Shown here piece by piece: positions 41,811 to 52,762 of a DNA stretch of 64,000 nt; position 1 is the stretch's first letter; every line of letters starts with the position of its first letter. Source of the DNA: Phytophthora colocasiae (lineage: Eukaryota; Oomycota; Peronosporomycetes; Peronosporales; Peronosporaceae); the NCBI GenBank assembly GCA_018806915.1, contig JAGKQI010000006.1, forward strand, positions 1 to 64,000, written 5' to 3'. The notes beneath the pieces are model-generated. The model ran no database searches. It was not told the origin of the DNA and worked only from the letters and a program-made list of their open reading frames with translations. A program made the position numbers and the translations under genes.

Positions 41811-42498
41811 TCTTTAAAACCGGAAGTTGAGGTTTGTCTTGTGGTTGAGCAGAGATCTAGAGAATTCGGAAATGATACATTCAATTCGTAGTAGCGAGCG
41901 TCCCTTCGCAGTTACATCGCGAGATAAGGTAGAGAAGACGGTGGAAAGTAGTTCCAGCATGTGATTATCTACTAAACAGATTATCATTCCTAGCGTCAAA
42001 AGCGTTTGACCAGCAGGATAATAAAACAAGTGTTTCATTTCTTATGTAGCATCGTCACTCGCGACAAACTCATTAACTTCAACAAAGGACTACTGGAAAG
42101 TTCCATTCACTGTGAACAGTGTTCACCACAAGGAAGGGGTCAGATGTTGATCATGGTCTCAGTCCAGGATTTCGGCTCCAGCTGGTATGTGCCCTATTTG
42201 ACAAGCCTGAAATCTTACCGGACTGTCCGCTTCTTTGCTGGATGACATTGCCAAGCGATACATGTGCCACAATTCTCAGTTCTCTATCGCCGTGCTTCCA
42301 GTTCCTTGCCCCGTACGTCACCAACAACGACAAGAAGGCGCAAGTCTAAACCGTAACGGAAAGTTCCTCGGCGTGCCTTCAATCAAGAAATTCGGTTCGC
42401 TCCCGACCACCTTCCGTCGATTTAAACGGTAGAAGGAACCGCAACAGCTACAATCCAACCGTTCGCTAGCCCAGTTCACATTTCGCGTGGTTGCAACA
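41811..42498. other. No recognisable gene
   Basis: Several short frames overlap on both strands. A plus-strand stretch at about 42200-42430 (NGKFLGVPSIKKFGSLPTTF) is open and could be an old fragment, but I cannot place it. Confidence 0.35.
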
Positions 42499-43732
42499 AT
42501 GCCAGGAAACCAGTCACAGCCGCGACCCTGCAAACCCTCGACGGGTCTTCAGCTCCTGTCTCCAACGTTGCAGCAGTCGATTCAAAACTCGACATCAAAG
42601 TTGTCATCTTCTCACCCTGCAGAATTTTTTGGATGTAGTACTTCGACCCCAGCAGGCTTGTGTTCACAGGATTTAAGTGATAGCAATGATAAGGAGAACA
42701 ACGAACCAGCCTTCGACTTCGACGGATTCACGTTGGAGTCTGTTCGGGAAAGGAAGGCGTCGATAGAGAGAGACGTGCCTGGGACGTCTACATGCGCCGG
42801 TTCTCGTAATGGAGCGGGTGACTATTGTGCCTTTTATTATGACGACAACGTCAAACCAAATCCATTGAGTTGCAGCATGGCGAGTGTCCGGACTACCACA
42901 ACGACAGAAGACTTCGAGATGTCCCGACGTGTTCGGCAAAACTCGTTCCAGAAGCACAGCCAACGTACCAGTACCGCGCATCGAGGAACACACGACGAGA
43001 AGCGAAGCACGTTCCAATTGAGTTCAACTGCAGCCGCTGCAGGGTTTCCCATGGCCAAGAAGAAAGAATTAACGGCAGTAGTTATGCGTGGTTGGCTGCA
43101 GAAGCGCAAGGGCCTCGTTCTTAAGCGTTGGAAGCCGTACTACTGCCTTTTCAAGAGTGATGACAGTCTTTGTCTATATGCTAGCGAGGACACAATCAAC
43201 GGGAAACTGGAGCAGCGGTATCAGGGACAAGAACGACTCGTTCCACATTATCGGCGTGGATGCGGATGGGGCTCCACGTTGAGAAGAGTTCCGAGCTTCC
43301 GTGTCTCCAGAATGGAACAGTTGGTTCCAAGTCCTCGGTAAATTCTTTGATACGTCGTCTATGGAGCAAGCTTTCGCTCGGAAACCGGAGCTCACGTTTG
43401 CTAAGACGTTCAATGAAGCAGAAGAAGACGATTGGGTCAATGACAATAGCGATGTCGATCCAGAGCGACGCAGCTATTTCAGCCAACGGAAGCAGTCAAT
43501 AGCAGCGGTTCGCGCCTCATTCGACGGTAGTGGAGATGATAAGACGTCGACAGTCTCTTCGTCTTCCGTACCCAGTGTCGGGGTCAGTACTGTAACATCG
43601 TCAAAGGTTGATAACCAAAAACTATCCGACTGCCCCATGATCGAGCGGAGAAGTCAAGGGACAGTGCCGATTCTAGAGATCCGAGGGTCTGAGTCTATGC
43701 AGACAGCAGCCGATTTCTCCTGGACTAAGTGA
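42499..43732 (+). pseudogene. PH-domain protein with frameshift and nonsense codon
   Basis: An ATG at 42499 opens a long Ser/Thr-rich N-terminus. A pleckstrin-homology domain follows at about 43080-43360: VVMRGWLQKRKGLVLKRWKPYYC and LCLYASEDTINGKLEQ in the first frame, then DSFHIIGVDADGAP and WNSWFQVLGKFF in the next. The frame changes near 43225. A TGA at 43280-43282 then cuts the second frame inside the PH domain. The C-terminal tail is acidic and Ser-rich and ends at 43732. PH domains bind phosphoinositides or proteins at membranes. Two lesions in the same domain favour a true pseudogene. Confidence 0.75.
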
Positions 43733-44038
43733 AATTCCTGTAGATACAAGCTCTAATAAACGACCAACTTGAATTTTGCTGCTCGTGTATTCACTGTGGA
43801 ATTACAGCCAGCAAGTCTCCTTTGCAACATTTAAAGTGGCCATGCCTTGTCGAGGTGGTCCTCGTAGTGTTCATCACTGAACAGAACTTCCACATCCTCA
43901 AAGGACGCACTGTCGTCGAGAGCCACCCGAGCCGCATCAGTCAATTGCTCCCACATGATCAAGCTTTGGTATTCGCCATCCCAGCGTGCAAAGCTCAGAC
44001 CGCCCGCCATGTTCTTGAATCGGAGATTCGTGCTGGAC

Positions 44039-44455
44039 TATGGTAAGGCCACTTCTCGTTGAGAAAGCAAATTGAATTCTGAAAGCTTTACAGGACCTAT
44101 CAGCTCGCTGTTGGGACTACCTACCTGTTCATGAGCCCTTCATGTACCCTAGAGCTTCATCCTGCCGTACCATAGCACATTTGCTGACACTAAAGCCTTC
44201 ATCACACGCAATTGGACCTGCCAGTCTTCAGCAGCTCCCGAACATGCAGGCTGCCTGATGGCCATCAGGCAGCACAACACACAGCGACGCTCGTCCTCGC
44301 AGCGTCGTCTTCTTCTTTCATCCTGTTGTGGCACGCGCACACCGGCACGCGTACACCGGCACGCGTACGCCACGCGTCCACCACGCCCCGCCACACTTCT
44401 CTCCTTCACTTCGCACTTTGAACTTGATTATCAGCTTTCACAATCAGTCACCACA
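44039..44455 (-). repeat. 3' LTR of the gypsy element, 417 bp
   Basis: It matches 49209-49617. It carries three copies of a 14-bp GCACGCGTACACCG-type unit at about 44332-44372, against two in the other LTR. Confidence 0.9.
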
Positions 44456-44609
44456 ATGCCCTCCAAAGCTGATATCGGGTATCAGAGAATATCGCATACC
44501 TGAAGGCGCCAAACTCTGTACACGTCGGAACATGGTTGCAGGCAACTTCAACAGGTAACTCCGTACACAAAACCGGTACATTCGATTTGCACCTAAGTTG
44601 TTTCAGACG

Positions 44610-46700
44610 CTAAGCACACCACTGAAGAAGGCTGGCATCGTCGCTTGCCGATGCATACTGACGCACCTTGGTCGGTACATCGTGTAGCATCACCTCAAGA
44701 GGTTCCCATGAGTTTTCTATGGCTTCCAATCCATTCCACGCCACTAGAAGTTCCTTCTTTGCGGTGTCCGGGTTAATGCGATGCCCGACAATACCAGCGA
44801 CACCCAGCACTAATCCTTGGTTGGCAACATGTTCAACGAGTTCCTCGTTCACATTGAGGGTGGAATCCTCAAAGAACTTCAGTCGAGAGCCATGCACCTC
44901 GTAATCCTTGCCACTGAGCAGATGCTGCACCATGAACGAGTAGGGGCGGGCTTCCTTGATTCGGAAGGGACCAACCCAGCGTACCAAGAGCTTTCCACCT
45001 CTTAGGCGTGAGTCCACACGCGACCACAGGACGTAGTCTCCGACAGAAAAATTGCACATTACGCCCTTCTTTTCGCTCTGCTGGTAGAGTCGTCGGCGTT
45101 CCTTTTTGTCTGTCACCTCAGCATGCATCTCAGCCAGGCTGGCTCTAAGCTTGCCCATTTCTTCGGCTACTTGAGCCAGGTCAATTCGTTCAAGAGGCTG
45201 GTCTGCCCCTGGTAGCAATAGAGTGTCCAGCGGTGGTGGGCAAGGCAACCCAGTGAACAATTCCGTTGGTGCATGTCCACCCAACGATATAACCGGTGTG
45301 TGGTTCAGATTCGCCTCCACAACTGGCAAGAGGTACTCCCAGTTCCGAGTGTCCAGCTGCATCTCCAGTAGCAGAGCTCGTACAACATGTAGTATGTCAC
45401 GGTTCAATCTTTCCACCGTACCATTAACCCACGGGGTGTACACTGGTACAAACGTCTGAACGCCCTTGAGACGCCGGCTCAGCTCTGCCATAATCTCGTT
45501 TTTGAAATGCGTGCCTTGGTCCGACATCCACGTAGACGGCATGCCAAACCGTTTGTACCAATCCAGTATAGCCGTAGCAGCCACCGTACTAGTAGGAGAG
45601 TCACATGGGATAAGCTCGCAGAAATGCGTGAGCTCGTCTTTCAGCACGAGTACGTACTTAGTGGGGCCATACGAGTCAACCATCGACAAGTAGTCCATAT
45701 GCAAGACCTCGTTGCGTCCAGAAACTGCTCTCGGCTCAGCCCAAGGTCGTTGGATGAGCATTCCTCCCTTTAGGTGCTTACGCAGCAAACACTTGCCCAC
45801 GAAACTCTTCACCTGGTAGTGTAGATGGTCAATTGCATACTTCTCTTGCAGATGATTGAGCATCACCTGTTCTCCTCTGTGAGCTTGGATCCCGCAGTGC
45901 GCTACAATCAGAATACGCGTAAGCAGCTCCCGCTCTTGCTTCGGGATCCAAAGCTTGTCCCCAATGTAAACCAAGCCATCAACCTCCGTGTGTTCTTCTG
46001 TCAACTTACTCAGATGTTTTCGCTGTATGCGACGCACCTCGTTCACAGAAGGCCAGACAAAACCATCCTCCTGCAGAGGCCGTAGCACGCTGCGACTACT
46101 AGAGGTTCCACGAGTACGAACTGCCTTGGCTCGAATAAACGCAGTCTCTTCTGGTCGACACAGCCATCTAGAAACCATGTCAGCCCAGTGGTTGTTAGCC
46201 CCATTGACGTGTTCAATATCGTAGTTGTAGCCAGTCAACTTCATTGTCCAGCGCTGAAGTCTGCCACGCACGTGTTGCTTCACCTCTTTGGTAGGACAGA
46301 ATACCTGAATAAGGTTGGAGTGATCGCAGAAGATGCGGAAACCCTGCGCTCGTTGCAAGAGGTACTCCAGATCGGTGCATGCAAGCACAATTGGGTAGGA
46401 CTCCTTCTCAATGACAGACCAATTTAGCTGCGAACCCTTGAATGACCCTCCTTTGCAAATGAGCAACTCATGCTGCTGCTCGTGCACAGGCACATCAGCG
46501 CTCCAGTCACGTACTTGGCTGACAACTACAGCCCAGCCTCGGTCACTTGCGTCTGTACTTAAACAAACTGTAGCGTCATCGCTCGGGAATGACAGCGTTG
46601 CTGAAGAGGCGATCCTAGCGAGAAAGTCCTGGTATAGAAAGTTGCTCTTCAGCCAGAGTCCAGGTCACAGCCACACTCGCAGCATTTCGTCGCTTTCGAT
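44610..46700 (-). pseudogene. Gypsy pol 3' part: RNase H, integrase, chromodomain-like tail
   Basis: The longest open part (44610-46493) begins within RNase H, whose upstream catalytic stretch (STDASDRGWAVVV) lies just 5' in the same frame. The integrase shows its HHCC region as AHCGIQAHRG and KCLLRKH, where the last cysteine of the CxxC pair is not seen. The catalytic triad is visible in HMDYLSM, MSDQGTHF and NGTVERLNRD. A C-terminal LLVAWNGLEAIENSWEPLE resembles a chromodomain, as in chromoviruses, and may guide insertion to chromatin. It is separated from the upstream gag-pol frame by two lesions, the 37-bp duplication at 46761 and a small indel near 46640. Confidence 0.85.
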
Positions 46701-46720
46701 TATGGCCGGACATCACCTCG

Positions 46721-49123
46721 TCAAACTTGTTTTGCAGAGGAGCAACAGCTCGGCTGTAGTCTACTATAGATTCTCGCAGCCAGTTGGCTGCACACAGCTA
46801 CTATAGATTCTCGCAGCCAGTTGGCTGCACACAGGAAGTGTTGTAACTCGCCAGCGTTTGTCGGTAATGGTAGTGCCGTCAAAGCGTCCAAACGGGCAGG
46901 GTCGTGCATCACACCAGCTCCATCAATAATCCTACCACAACACGTGACAGCCTGAGCAAACAGCGTACTCTTCATAACATTCAACTTCAAGTTACACTCG
47001 CGTAGACGCCGAAAGAATACGCCCAACACCACCAAGAACTCCTCATGAGTTGGTGCGTACAAAACCACATCGTCTACATAGACCAGCAGATTGTGGTTCA
47101 CCATGTCCCCAAACACTTCCTGCATCGTGGATTGGAAGTGCATTGCAGCATCCACCATGCCTTGGGGGAGCCGAGTCGGAGTGAACACTCCTTCATCGGT
47201 TTTAATACCGAAAACTTCCTGTGAGTCCTCGGCTAACGGCAGCTGCCAGAATCCTTTGAACAGATCAAACTTAGCCATCGCCTTCGCACCTCGCACCCTA
47301 CTCGTCACGACGGACAGGTTCGGGACGGCAGCAGCAATCGGCACCGTCATCCGGTTCACAGGACGATAATCTGTCGTCAGCCGAAACGCATCTTTCAAAC
47401 CAGCTTTGCGAACGGGAACAGCAGCACATGCCCAACGACTTGCATTGTTCAACCGGAGCAAGCCGAAGTTCTGTAACTCCGCTACATGATCACGAAGGAA
47501 GTCACTTTGTAACGGTGGATAGCGCCGCGGATTGCATCTAAACGGTACAGCGTCTGGCTTCAGCTTCACGCTGTATGGTTTCACTCGAGCCGGGCCATCA
47601 GCACCAAGTCTGATTCTCCATACATCGCTATAATCCAACACAGTCGTACGCAGAGACGGCACCAAGTTCGCTGGAAAGCCACCTACCTCAGCATCATTCA
47701 TCAGTGTCTCCAGGGTCTCGGCGACGGAGTCAGTCTCATCTCGACCAACTTCAGGCTCATTATCCAAGTCATCACCGTCATCCTGCCCCACTGAACCAGC
47801 CGCAAGTTTCTCCATCATACCATCCACGTCAATACCAAGTGACTTCAACAAATCATCACCTAAGAGAAATTCTTCTTCAGTCCCTGGTAGTACCAGACAA
47901 TTTACACGACGGACATGCACTGGGCCAGCTTTCGTGCCAAGCAGCAACTCAACCGTGCACTTATAATGGCAGTACTCCATCTTTCCACCAGCCAACTCCA
48001 CAGGAACAGGTTGATCGAGTTTCTGAGTCTTAACACTGGTGTCAACAGCTTGTAACTCCTTCACGTACTCCTCAGGCAAGAAACAGCAGTCGGCACCACT
48101 GTCAGGTCGAAAAGGGACCTCTAAGACCACATTAATCACCACCCGACGACACCCAGGCAACTTAGCAATGCGTGCTGCCTTCACCTTACGCGCCCGTGCC
48201 TCTTCAAGCCGCTTCTTAGCATCAGCTTTTTGCTCATCTGTCGCAGTCGGGCAGCGTTGAGCAAAGTGAGAACCCTTACAGATCCAGCATCCTTCGCGTG
48301 GTCCCGTCTTCGTCTCACTTGGCTTAGTTGGCGGCTCAACAGAAGGCTTCGGCTTAGCCTTGGTGTCGTTGGGTTTCTTGTTGCCTGGTATAGTCACCCG
48401 CTTATCCGGCTTCTCTTCCAACTGCATCAGGTGATAGTGATGTTGGGCAGTCGCTCGCTCCAGTATGAGGTCATGCAAAGCCACATCATCGGTCCTGGCA
48501 TCTTTGTTTTGCAGCAATACAAGACGCTCGATTTCTACTTTCAACATCGTAGGCGCGAGCCCCGCAGTAAGCAGCTTGCATCTCTGCTTCATCCGGTCCC
48601 GATATCCACTGTCAGTCGTCGTCCCAATACCAAGCATGGACTCAAATCCATTGTCTTCGACCAATTGATCAAAATCCACGAAATATTTCAACACTCTAGC
48701 AGCAATGTCCTTCTCCGACATATCCATCCGCAGATTAGCCTTGAAAAACGCTTGAACGTCCGGAATATGGCCATTCTGCAATGTAGTCGTTCGTTCACGA
48801 ACCTTCGCCATTATGTCGACATCCGTGATGTCTCCGACAGGCTTGCGTAACACGTACCGGGCCAAGTGCTTAAGGACCTTGGGTTTCACCGTGTCACGGA
48901 CCCTCATCACAGCCGAATCGAACGGCTCATTCGATGTCCTGCACTTCTGTTGAATTTTTTCAACATAGCGTTCACGTTCGCGCCTCCAATTCACTAGCGA
49001 CTCCTGATCCCAGGCAGTCAACTCAGGTGCACTCACAAATTCGTAGACCGGCTGCGGGACGGACATTTCCACGTCCCCGTCAGCGTCTACACGGAACGTC
49101 GGCATCTTGACACGATGTTCCAT
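46721..49123 (-). pseudogene. Gypsy gag-protease-reverse transcriptase frame
   Basis: An ATG at 49123 opens an 800-residue frame. The Gag part shows a zinc knuckle CWICKGSHFAQRC, spaced CX2CX3HX4C rather than the usual CX4H. The protease follows with FRPDSGADCCFLP, the DSGA aspartate site. Reverse transcriptase follows with RLTTDYRPVNRMT, LPQGMVDAAMHFQ and the active site LLVYVDDVVLYA. The frame ends within the thumb/RNase H junction because of a 37-bp tandem duplication at 46761-46834 that shifts the frame. Gag and Pol here are one frame, so a fusion polyprotein would be expected in intact copies. Confidence 0.88.
46761..46834. repeat. 37-bp tandem duplication inside pol
   Basis: Two perfect head-to-tail copies (46761-46797 and 46798-46834) of a unit starting CTACTATAGATTCTCGCAGC. 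The length is not a multiple of three, so the reading frame of pol is broken here. Confidence 0.95.
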
Positions 49124-49208
49124 TTAGAAGCTTGTACGTCGATCCAGTCCCTTGCTCGAAACTTGAACTCCGTCAACGTCGTAGGCCTTGAGGGACCAAA
49201 GTTAACTT

Positions 49209-49617
49209 TATGGTAAGGCCACTTCCGTTGAGAAAGCAAATTGAATTCTGAAAGCTTTACAGGACCTATCAGCTCGCTGTTGGGACTACCTACCTGTTCA
49301 TGAGCCCTTCATGTACCCTAGAGCTTCATCCTGCCGTACCATAGCACGTTTGCTGACACTAAAGCCTTCATCACACGCAATTGGACCTGCCAGTCTTCAG
49401 CAGCTCCCGAACATGCAGGCTGCCTGATGGCCATCAGGCAGCACAACACACAGCGACGCTCGTCCTCGCAGCGTCGTCTTCTTCTTTCATCCTGTTGTGG
49501 CACGCGTACACCGGCACGCGTACGCCACGCGTCCACCACGCCCCGCCACACTTCTCTCCTTCACTTCGCACTTTGATCTTTGAACTTGATTATCAGCTTT
49601 CACAATCAGTCACCACA
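49209..49617 (-). repeat. 5' LTR of the gypsy element, 409 bp
   Basis: Partner of 44039-44455. It carries a 7-bp ATCTTTG insertion near 49577 and lacks one 14-bp repeat unit. Confidence 0.9.
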
Positions 49618-50176
49618 TGGACCCTTGGATGTAACTGTAATACCTGCGATAATGCCTGGTGACCTCACGTTGGGAGCCGACAAAATTCGAATTGTACATC
49701 TGCCGTTGCTTGTAATACTTCGTGTCGGACGTGGACATTGAGACACCAACGATCTTAGGTGTCTCCAACTCCGGGTTGTCGATCCACACAACCACGTTCT
49801 TCCAGTCGTGGCGCCTTGAAGGGAATCCCATCCAGTTGAACCCTTTCGGAAAGTACCAGGCGTACATGATGGCCCACACGTCCTTGTACCATCCAGCTCG
49901 CCCATACACCTGAGCTCCCTTTGGAGCGTACTTGCATGCATCGTTTCCATTGGTCCCCTTGAGTCCACCAGTGATCTCACCGGCAGCATTCACGGCAGGA
50001 AAGGGGACGCATACACTTTCCGGTGCGTACAGTTGGGGTTTGAACTTGATAGCAGCCTTTTCAGAGACTGTAACAGGCTCAGGTTGAGGAAAAGGCTCGA
50101 CCTTGTCGTGGTCGATGGCCGCCGACCAACCAGCTAGACTCACGAAGACAGTCACAGCTAGAAGTTGTTGATTCAT

Positions 50177-50806
50177 CTCGGAGACGGTGAAAGAAGAAGT
50201 GTGGAAAAGCAGCGCATGGCGTAGCTGGCGTGATCAAACGCGCAGCACTGCTTGCGGGCACTGTAGGTAAAAGTAACCAGTCTGTGTGGGTATGCCTGCC
50301 GTCTAGCTAAGATGCAGATTAAGATGGGCTTCCTACTTGCACTGTCAGACTGGCATGCACTTCTTGAAGTCGATCCATTATCGGAATTGTTGATGCCTCC
50401 CGCAACGCACCGTGACGAACGTCATCATGAATACACCTTCGTCTCGAAACGAGTCTAAGGCATCTCCTTGGACTAGCAATAAGCGAGCGGAAATGGGGAC
50501 GATGTTCGGTAATTTGACATCATTTAATGATGTCAAATTTTGACGTCTGACGGTAAGTATGTACTGACTTTGACAATCCAGAAACAGCAGTAAGTTTCAT
50601 TACCCATTAACTAGGGTAAATTTATTTTATCTTCGGTTTGGTGTGGTGCAAAATACACCACTGAGCATCAATCTTTCAATGTCAATTCTAAATTTGGAAA
50701 CTTTTCGACTTAAATCGGTAAATTCGGTGTCTACGTTCGGTGCTACCGAAATCGTGGTTCGGTGATACCAAATTTACACCGAATGTCCACCGAATTTATG
50801 TTTGCA
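50177..50806. other. Upstream region of the split NLP and left edge of the Mutator-like element
   Basis: A 14-bp arm palindrome lies at 50511-50539. From about 50630 to 50800 the sequence is dense in TTCGGT/ACCGAA hexamers, which mark the Mutator-like element that follows. No gene is seen. Confidence 0.5.
50511..50539. repeat. Palindrome with 14-bp arms
   Basis: AATTTGACATCATT and its exact reverse complement are separated by one base. It lies beside a TTCGGT hexamer and may mark the end of the Mutator-like element. Confidence 0.8.
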
Positions 50807-51426
50807 TTATTTGGCTGCAGCCGTTGTAGTGACGAAATTGATAGTCTTGTAAAGATACCGCATGCGCAAATTTGGTAGCAGGTTGTACATGCAGTCGTCC
50901 CACGACGCGTTAGCTAGAAGCATCTCCAGAATTGCGATACACCATAAGCCACATGAGCTGCCATCCTGCTGTTTGCACGAATCGACCACTACGTAGATCA
51001 ACTTGTCCTCGAGGCCGAGTAGCGTCTCGAAAACTCTTCGAACACTTCTTTCATGGTCAGGTAGCACCTCTGTGACTGGAGTGAGTCGAACATGTAGCAA
51101 GTAGCCATCCCCGTTTCGATGTCAACGTTCCTGTCGACTAAGAATGCGACCCAGTGAGCGCCAACATTGAAGACGGACATAACTCGTGTTTTCTTTGGGT
51201 CAGCAGATCCAAATCCTGCCGCTTTGCGCAATTGCTGGTCGCGTTCCATAAAGTCTTTGAATGACGGGCTGATAATACCCACATTGGGGTATTCCTCGCG
51301 TAGAACCATGAGAGACACTAGAATAGAGGTAGTGTGAAGCCACAGGTTCTCCCGAAAGTCAAGAAGTTGATATCCACTCACAATTTCACCCGGGATGTTG
51401 TTCACACTAAGATTTAGCAACTCCAC
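50807..51426 (-). pseudogene. Ulp1-type (C48) cysteine protease domain, frameshifted
   Basis: The first part (51426 to about 51050) holds the catalytic His region GAHWVAFLVDRN and the Asp region CYMFDSLQSQ. The second part (ending 50807) holds the Gln and Cys as DSCKQQDGSSCGLWC. The His-Asp-Gln-Cys order and spacing fit SUMO-type Ulp1 proteases. A frame change at about 51050 separates Asp from Cys. As part of a transposon, a deSUMOylase-like activity might act on transposase or host factors; this is inference. Its short acidic-free tail ends at TTTAAAK-like residues, and the protein lacks the rest of a host Ulp1, as expected for a transposon-borne copy. Confidence 0.75.
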
Positions 51427-51586
51427 GTTGGTGATGTGCTCGTCCTGTACATCAAATAATCCTTAGTTAAGAATTGACAATATAGTTTAAGCAACACGCA
51501 CCTTTGTCACATTGCATGTGTCTCCAAATGGTCCCCGGATATCCGAAATCCTCCATTCAACTCCTTCGATCCAGCTAGTGGTTCTC

Positions 51587-52750
51587 TTAACCAAATCGAA
51601 ACAACTGCGAGCTTCTAGTAGTGAAATCATTGCGTCCAATTGAGCAAATGTCGTCTTTCCGTTTGATAGCTTCTATCGCCTCCAGAAGCTTCGGCTGCTG
51701 TGGAATACTACTAATTGTAGGGGTAACATGGCCAGCAGAGCGGGGTCTGATCTCTAGCGTCTCATTAACCTCCACACTTGGAATCTCACAAGCATCCACT
51801 ATAGCGTTTGCTCCACGCACACTGTACGAGCCGTTCAGCAGGACGGCAACCTCTTCAAATGATACTTGTCTCCATACTTTGCCTCCTCGGCACTCAGCCG
51901 CCAATTCAAGCGCAAGCTCTCGATCTTTCTTTGCCTGAGCCTGTTTCCGCTGTGCCTTAGTCATGCCATTGATCAGTGGGCGATCCGTGAATTTCCAGGT
52001 AACCGCCTTTGCAGCTTCGTTCAAATCGGCTGGCTTTGGTGTAGGTTCGGTAGGATTCGGTGCAGATTCGGTAGGATTTGGTGCTGATTCGGTATACTCT
52101 GGCACGGCTTCTGTATCGGGTAGAGGCTCTGTTTCCATTTCCTTGACTGGTTCCTCAACACCTTGAGCTGCTGCAGAATCACTGCCCCCAAGTACAGCAC
52201 CGCCTTCTTCACTAGTAAGGTCGGGTGCCTCTAACGGAATGTATTGTGGCGAGGTCTGCTCAGCAAACGACATCTGGGACAGCGTCACACCTCCAACGGA
52301 AGATACCTGGGATAGACCTGGAAACTCAGGTGCAGTTTCATGAGCGAAGTCCACCACGCGACCAGAGTGTAGCGCTTCATAGAAGGCTTCCAACCAATTT
52401 AACGCCACCTTGAACGTGGGCGTCGACTGGAGAGCCATACGGTCAACGATCTTCTCCGCCATAGCCTTTGCTTCACAGTACATCAGACCACTTGACAGCG
52501 TCTTCTCTTTTGGCAGTGAAGGACACACACCTTGCTTCAATCCACCACAAGGAATATCGCCGTTGCCGATGTCATTCTCAGAACTGTGAACTATCCACCG
52601 CGTAGCAATGTACCGAAGAGGGGGGACCACCGTCTCAAAATGACAAGTATTTCTGATGTACAAAACGTGTCGACACGGCAGTAGGCACGTCTTCATAAAG
52701 ATACAGTCGCAACAACTAGACTGTAAAGCAAAATCAAAGCGTTAGATCTT
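51587..52750 (-). CDS. SWIM-type zinc finger protein of the Mutator-like element
   Basis: The minus-strand frame begins MKTCLLPCRHVLYIR, which holds the C-x-H pair of a SWIM finger. Two cysteines just upstream (SSCCDC, about 52705-52720) would complete it. The middle is rich in Pro/Glu and holds short tandem repeats (ESAPNPTESAPNPTEP). The C-terminal part includes a Lys/Gln-rich helix (KAQRKQAQAKKDREL). In Mutator elements the SWIM finger normally follows the transposase, so this is probably the C-terminal half of the transposase, joined by splicing or separated by decay. Spliced ends cannot be fixed. Confidence 0.6.
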
Positions 52751-52762
52751 CATTACGAAAAT

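Larger units (their letters stand above)
44039..49617 (-). mobile_element. Ty3/gypsy LTR retrotransposon, 5.6 kb, with chromodomain-like end
   Basis: Two direct LTRs (44039-44455 and 49209-49617) flank minus-strand gag-pol reading. TGGAC occurs directly outside both ends (44034-44038 and 49618-49622), a 5-bp target duplication. In element orientation the LTR begins TGTGGTGACTG and ends CCTTACCATA, so the end is TA rather than CA. The LTRs differ by one clear substitution outside indels, one single-base indel, a 14-bp repeat copy and a 7-bp indel, so insertion is recent. The order protease, reverse transcriptase, RNase H, integrase is that of gypsy elements. Pol is damaged, so the copy was probably mobilised with help or decayed after insertion. 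Confidence 0.92.
43831..50176 (-). pseudogene. NLP (NPP1-type) gene split by a gypsy element
   Basis: The 5' part (49618-50176) starts at ATG 50176 with a signal peptide ([15 protein letters not shown]). It runs through the two conserved cysteines, AIMYAWYFPKG and a heptapeptide reading SRRHDWK, up to KQRQMYNSNFVG and the element. The 3' part (43831-44033) reads FARWDGEYQSLIMWEQ and SDEHYEDHLDKAWPL up to the TAA at 43831-43833. Between them lies the element at 44039-49617 with the duplicated target TGGAC. The gene is interrupted in the region between the heptapeptide and the C-terminal part and cannot produce a normal protein. Outside the insertion I see no other defect, so the insertion seems to be what broke it. 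Confidence 0.9.

Noticed and set aside
50511..50539. 14-bp palindrome as a rho-independent-like terminator or CRISPR repeat
   Set aside because: It occurs once, the genome is eukaryotic, and no repeat-spacer pattern is present.
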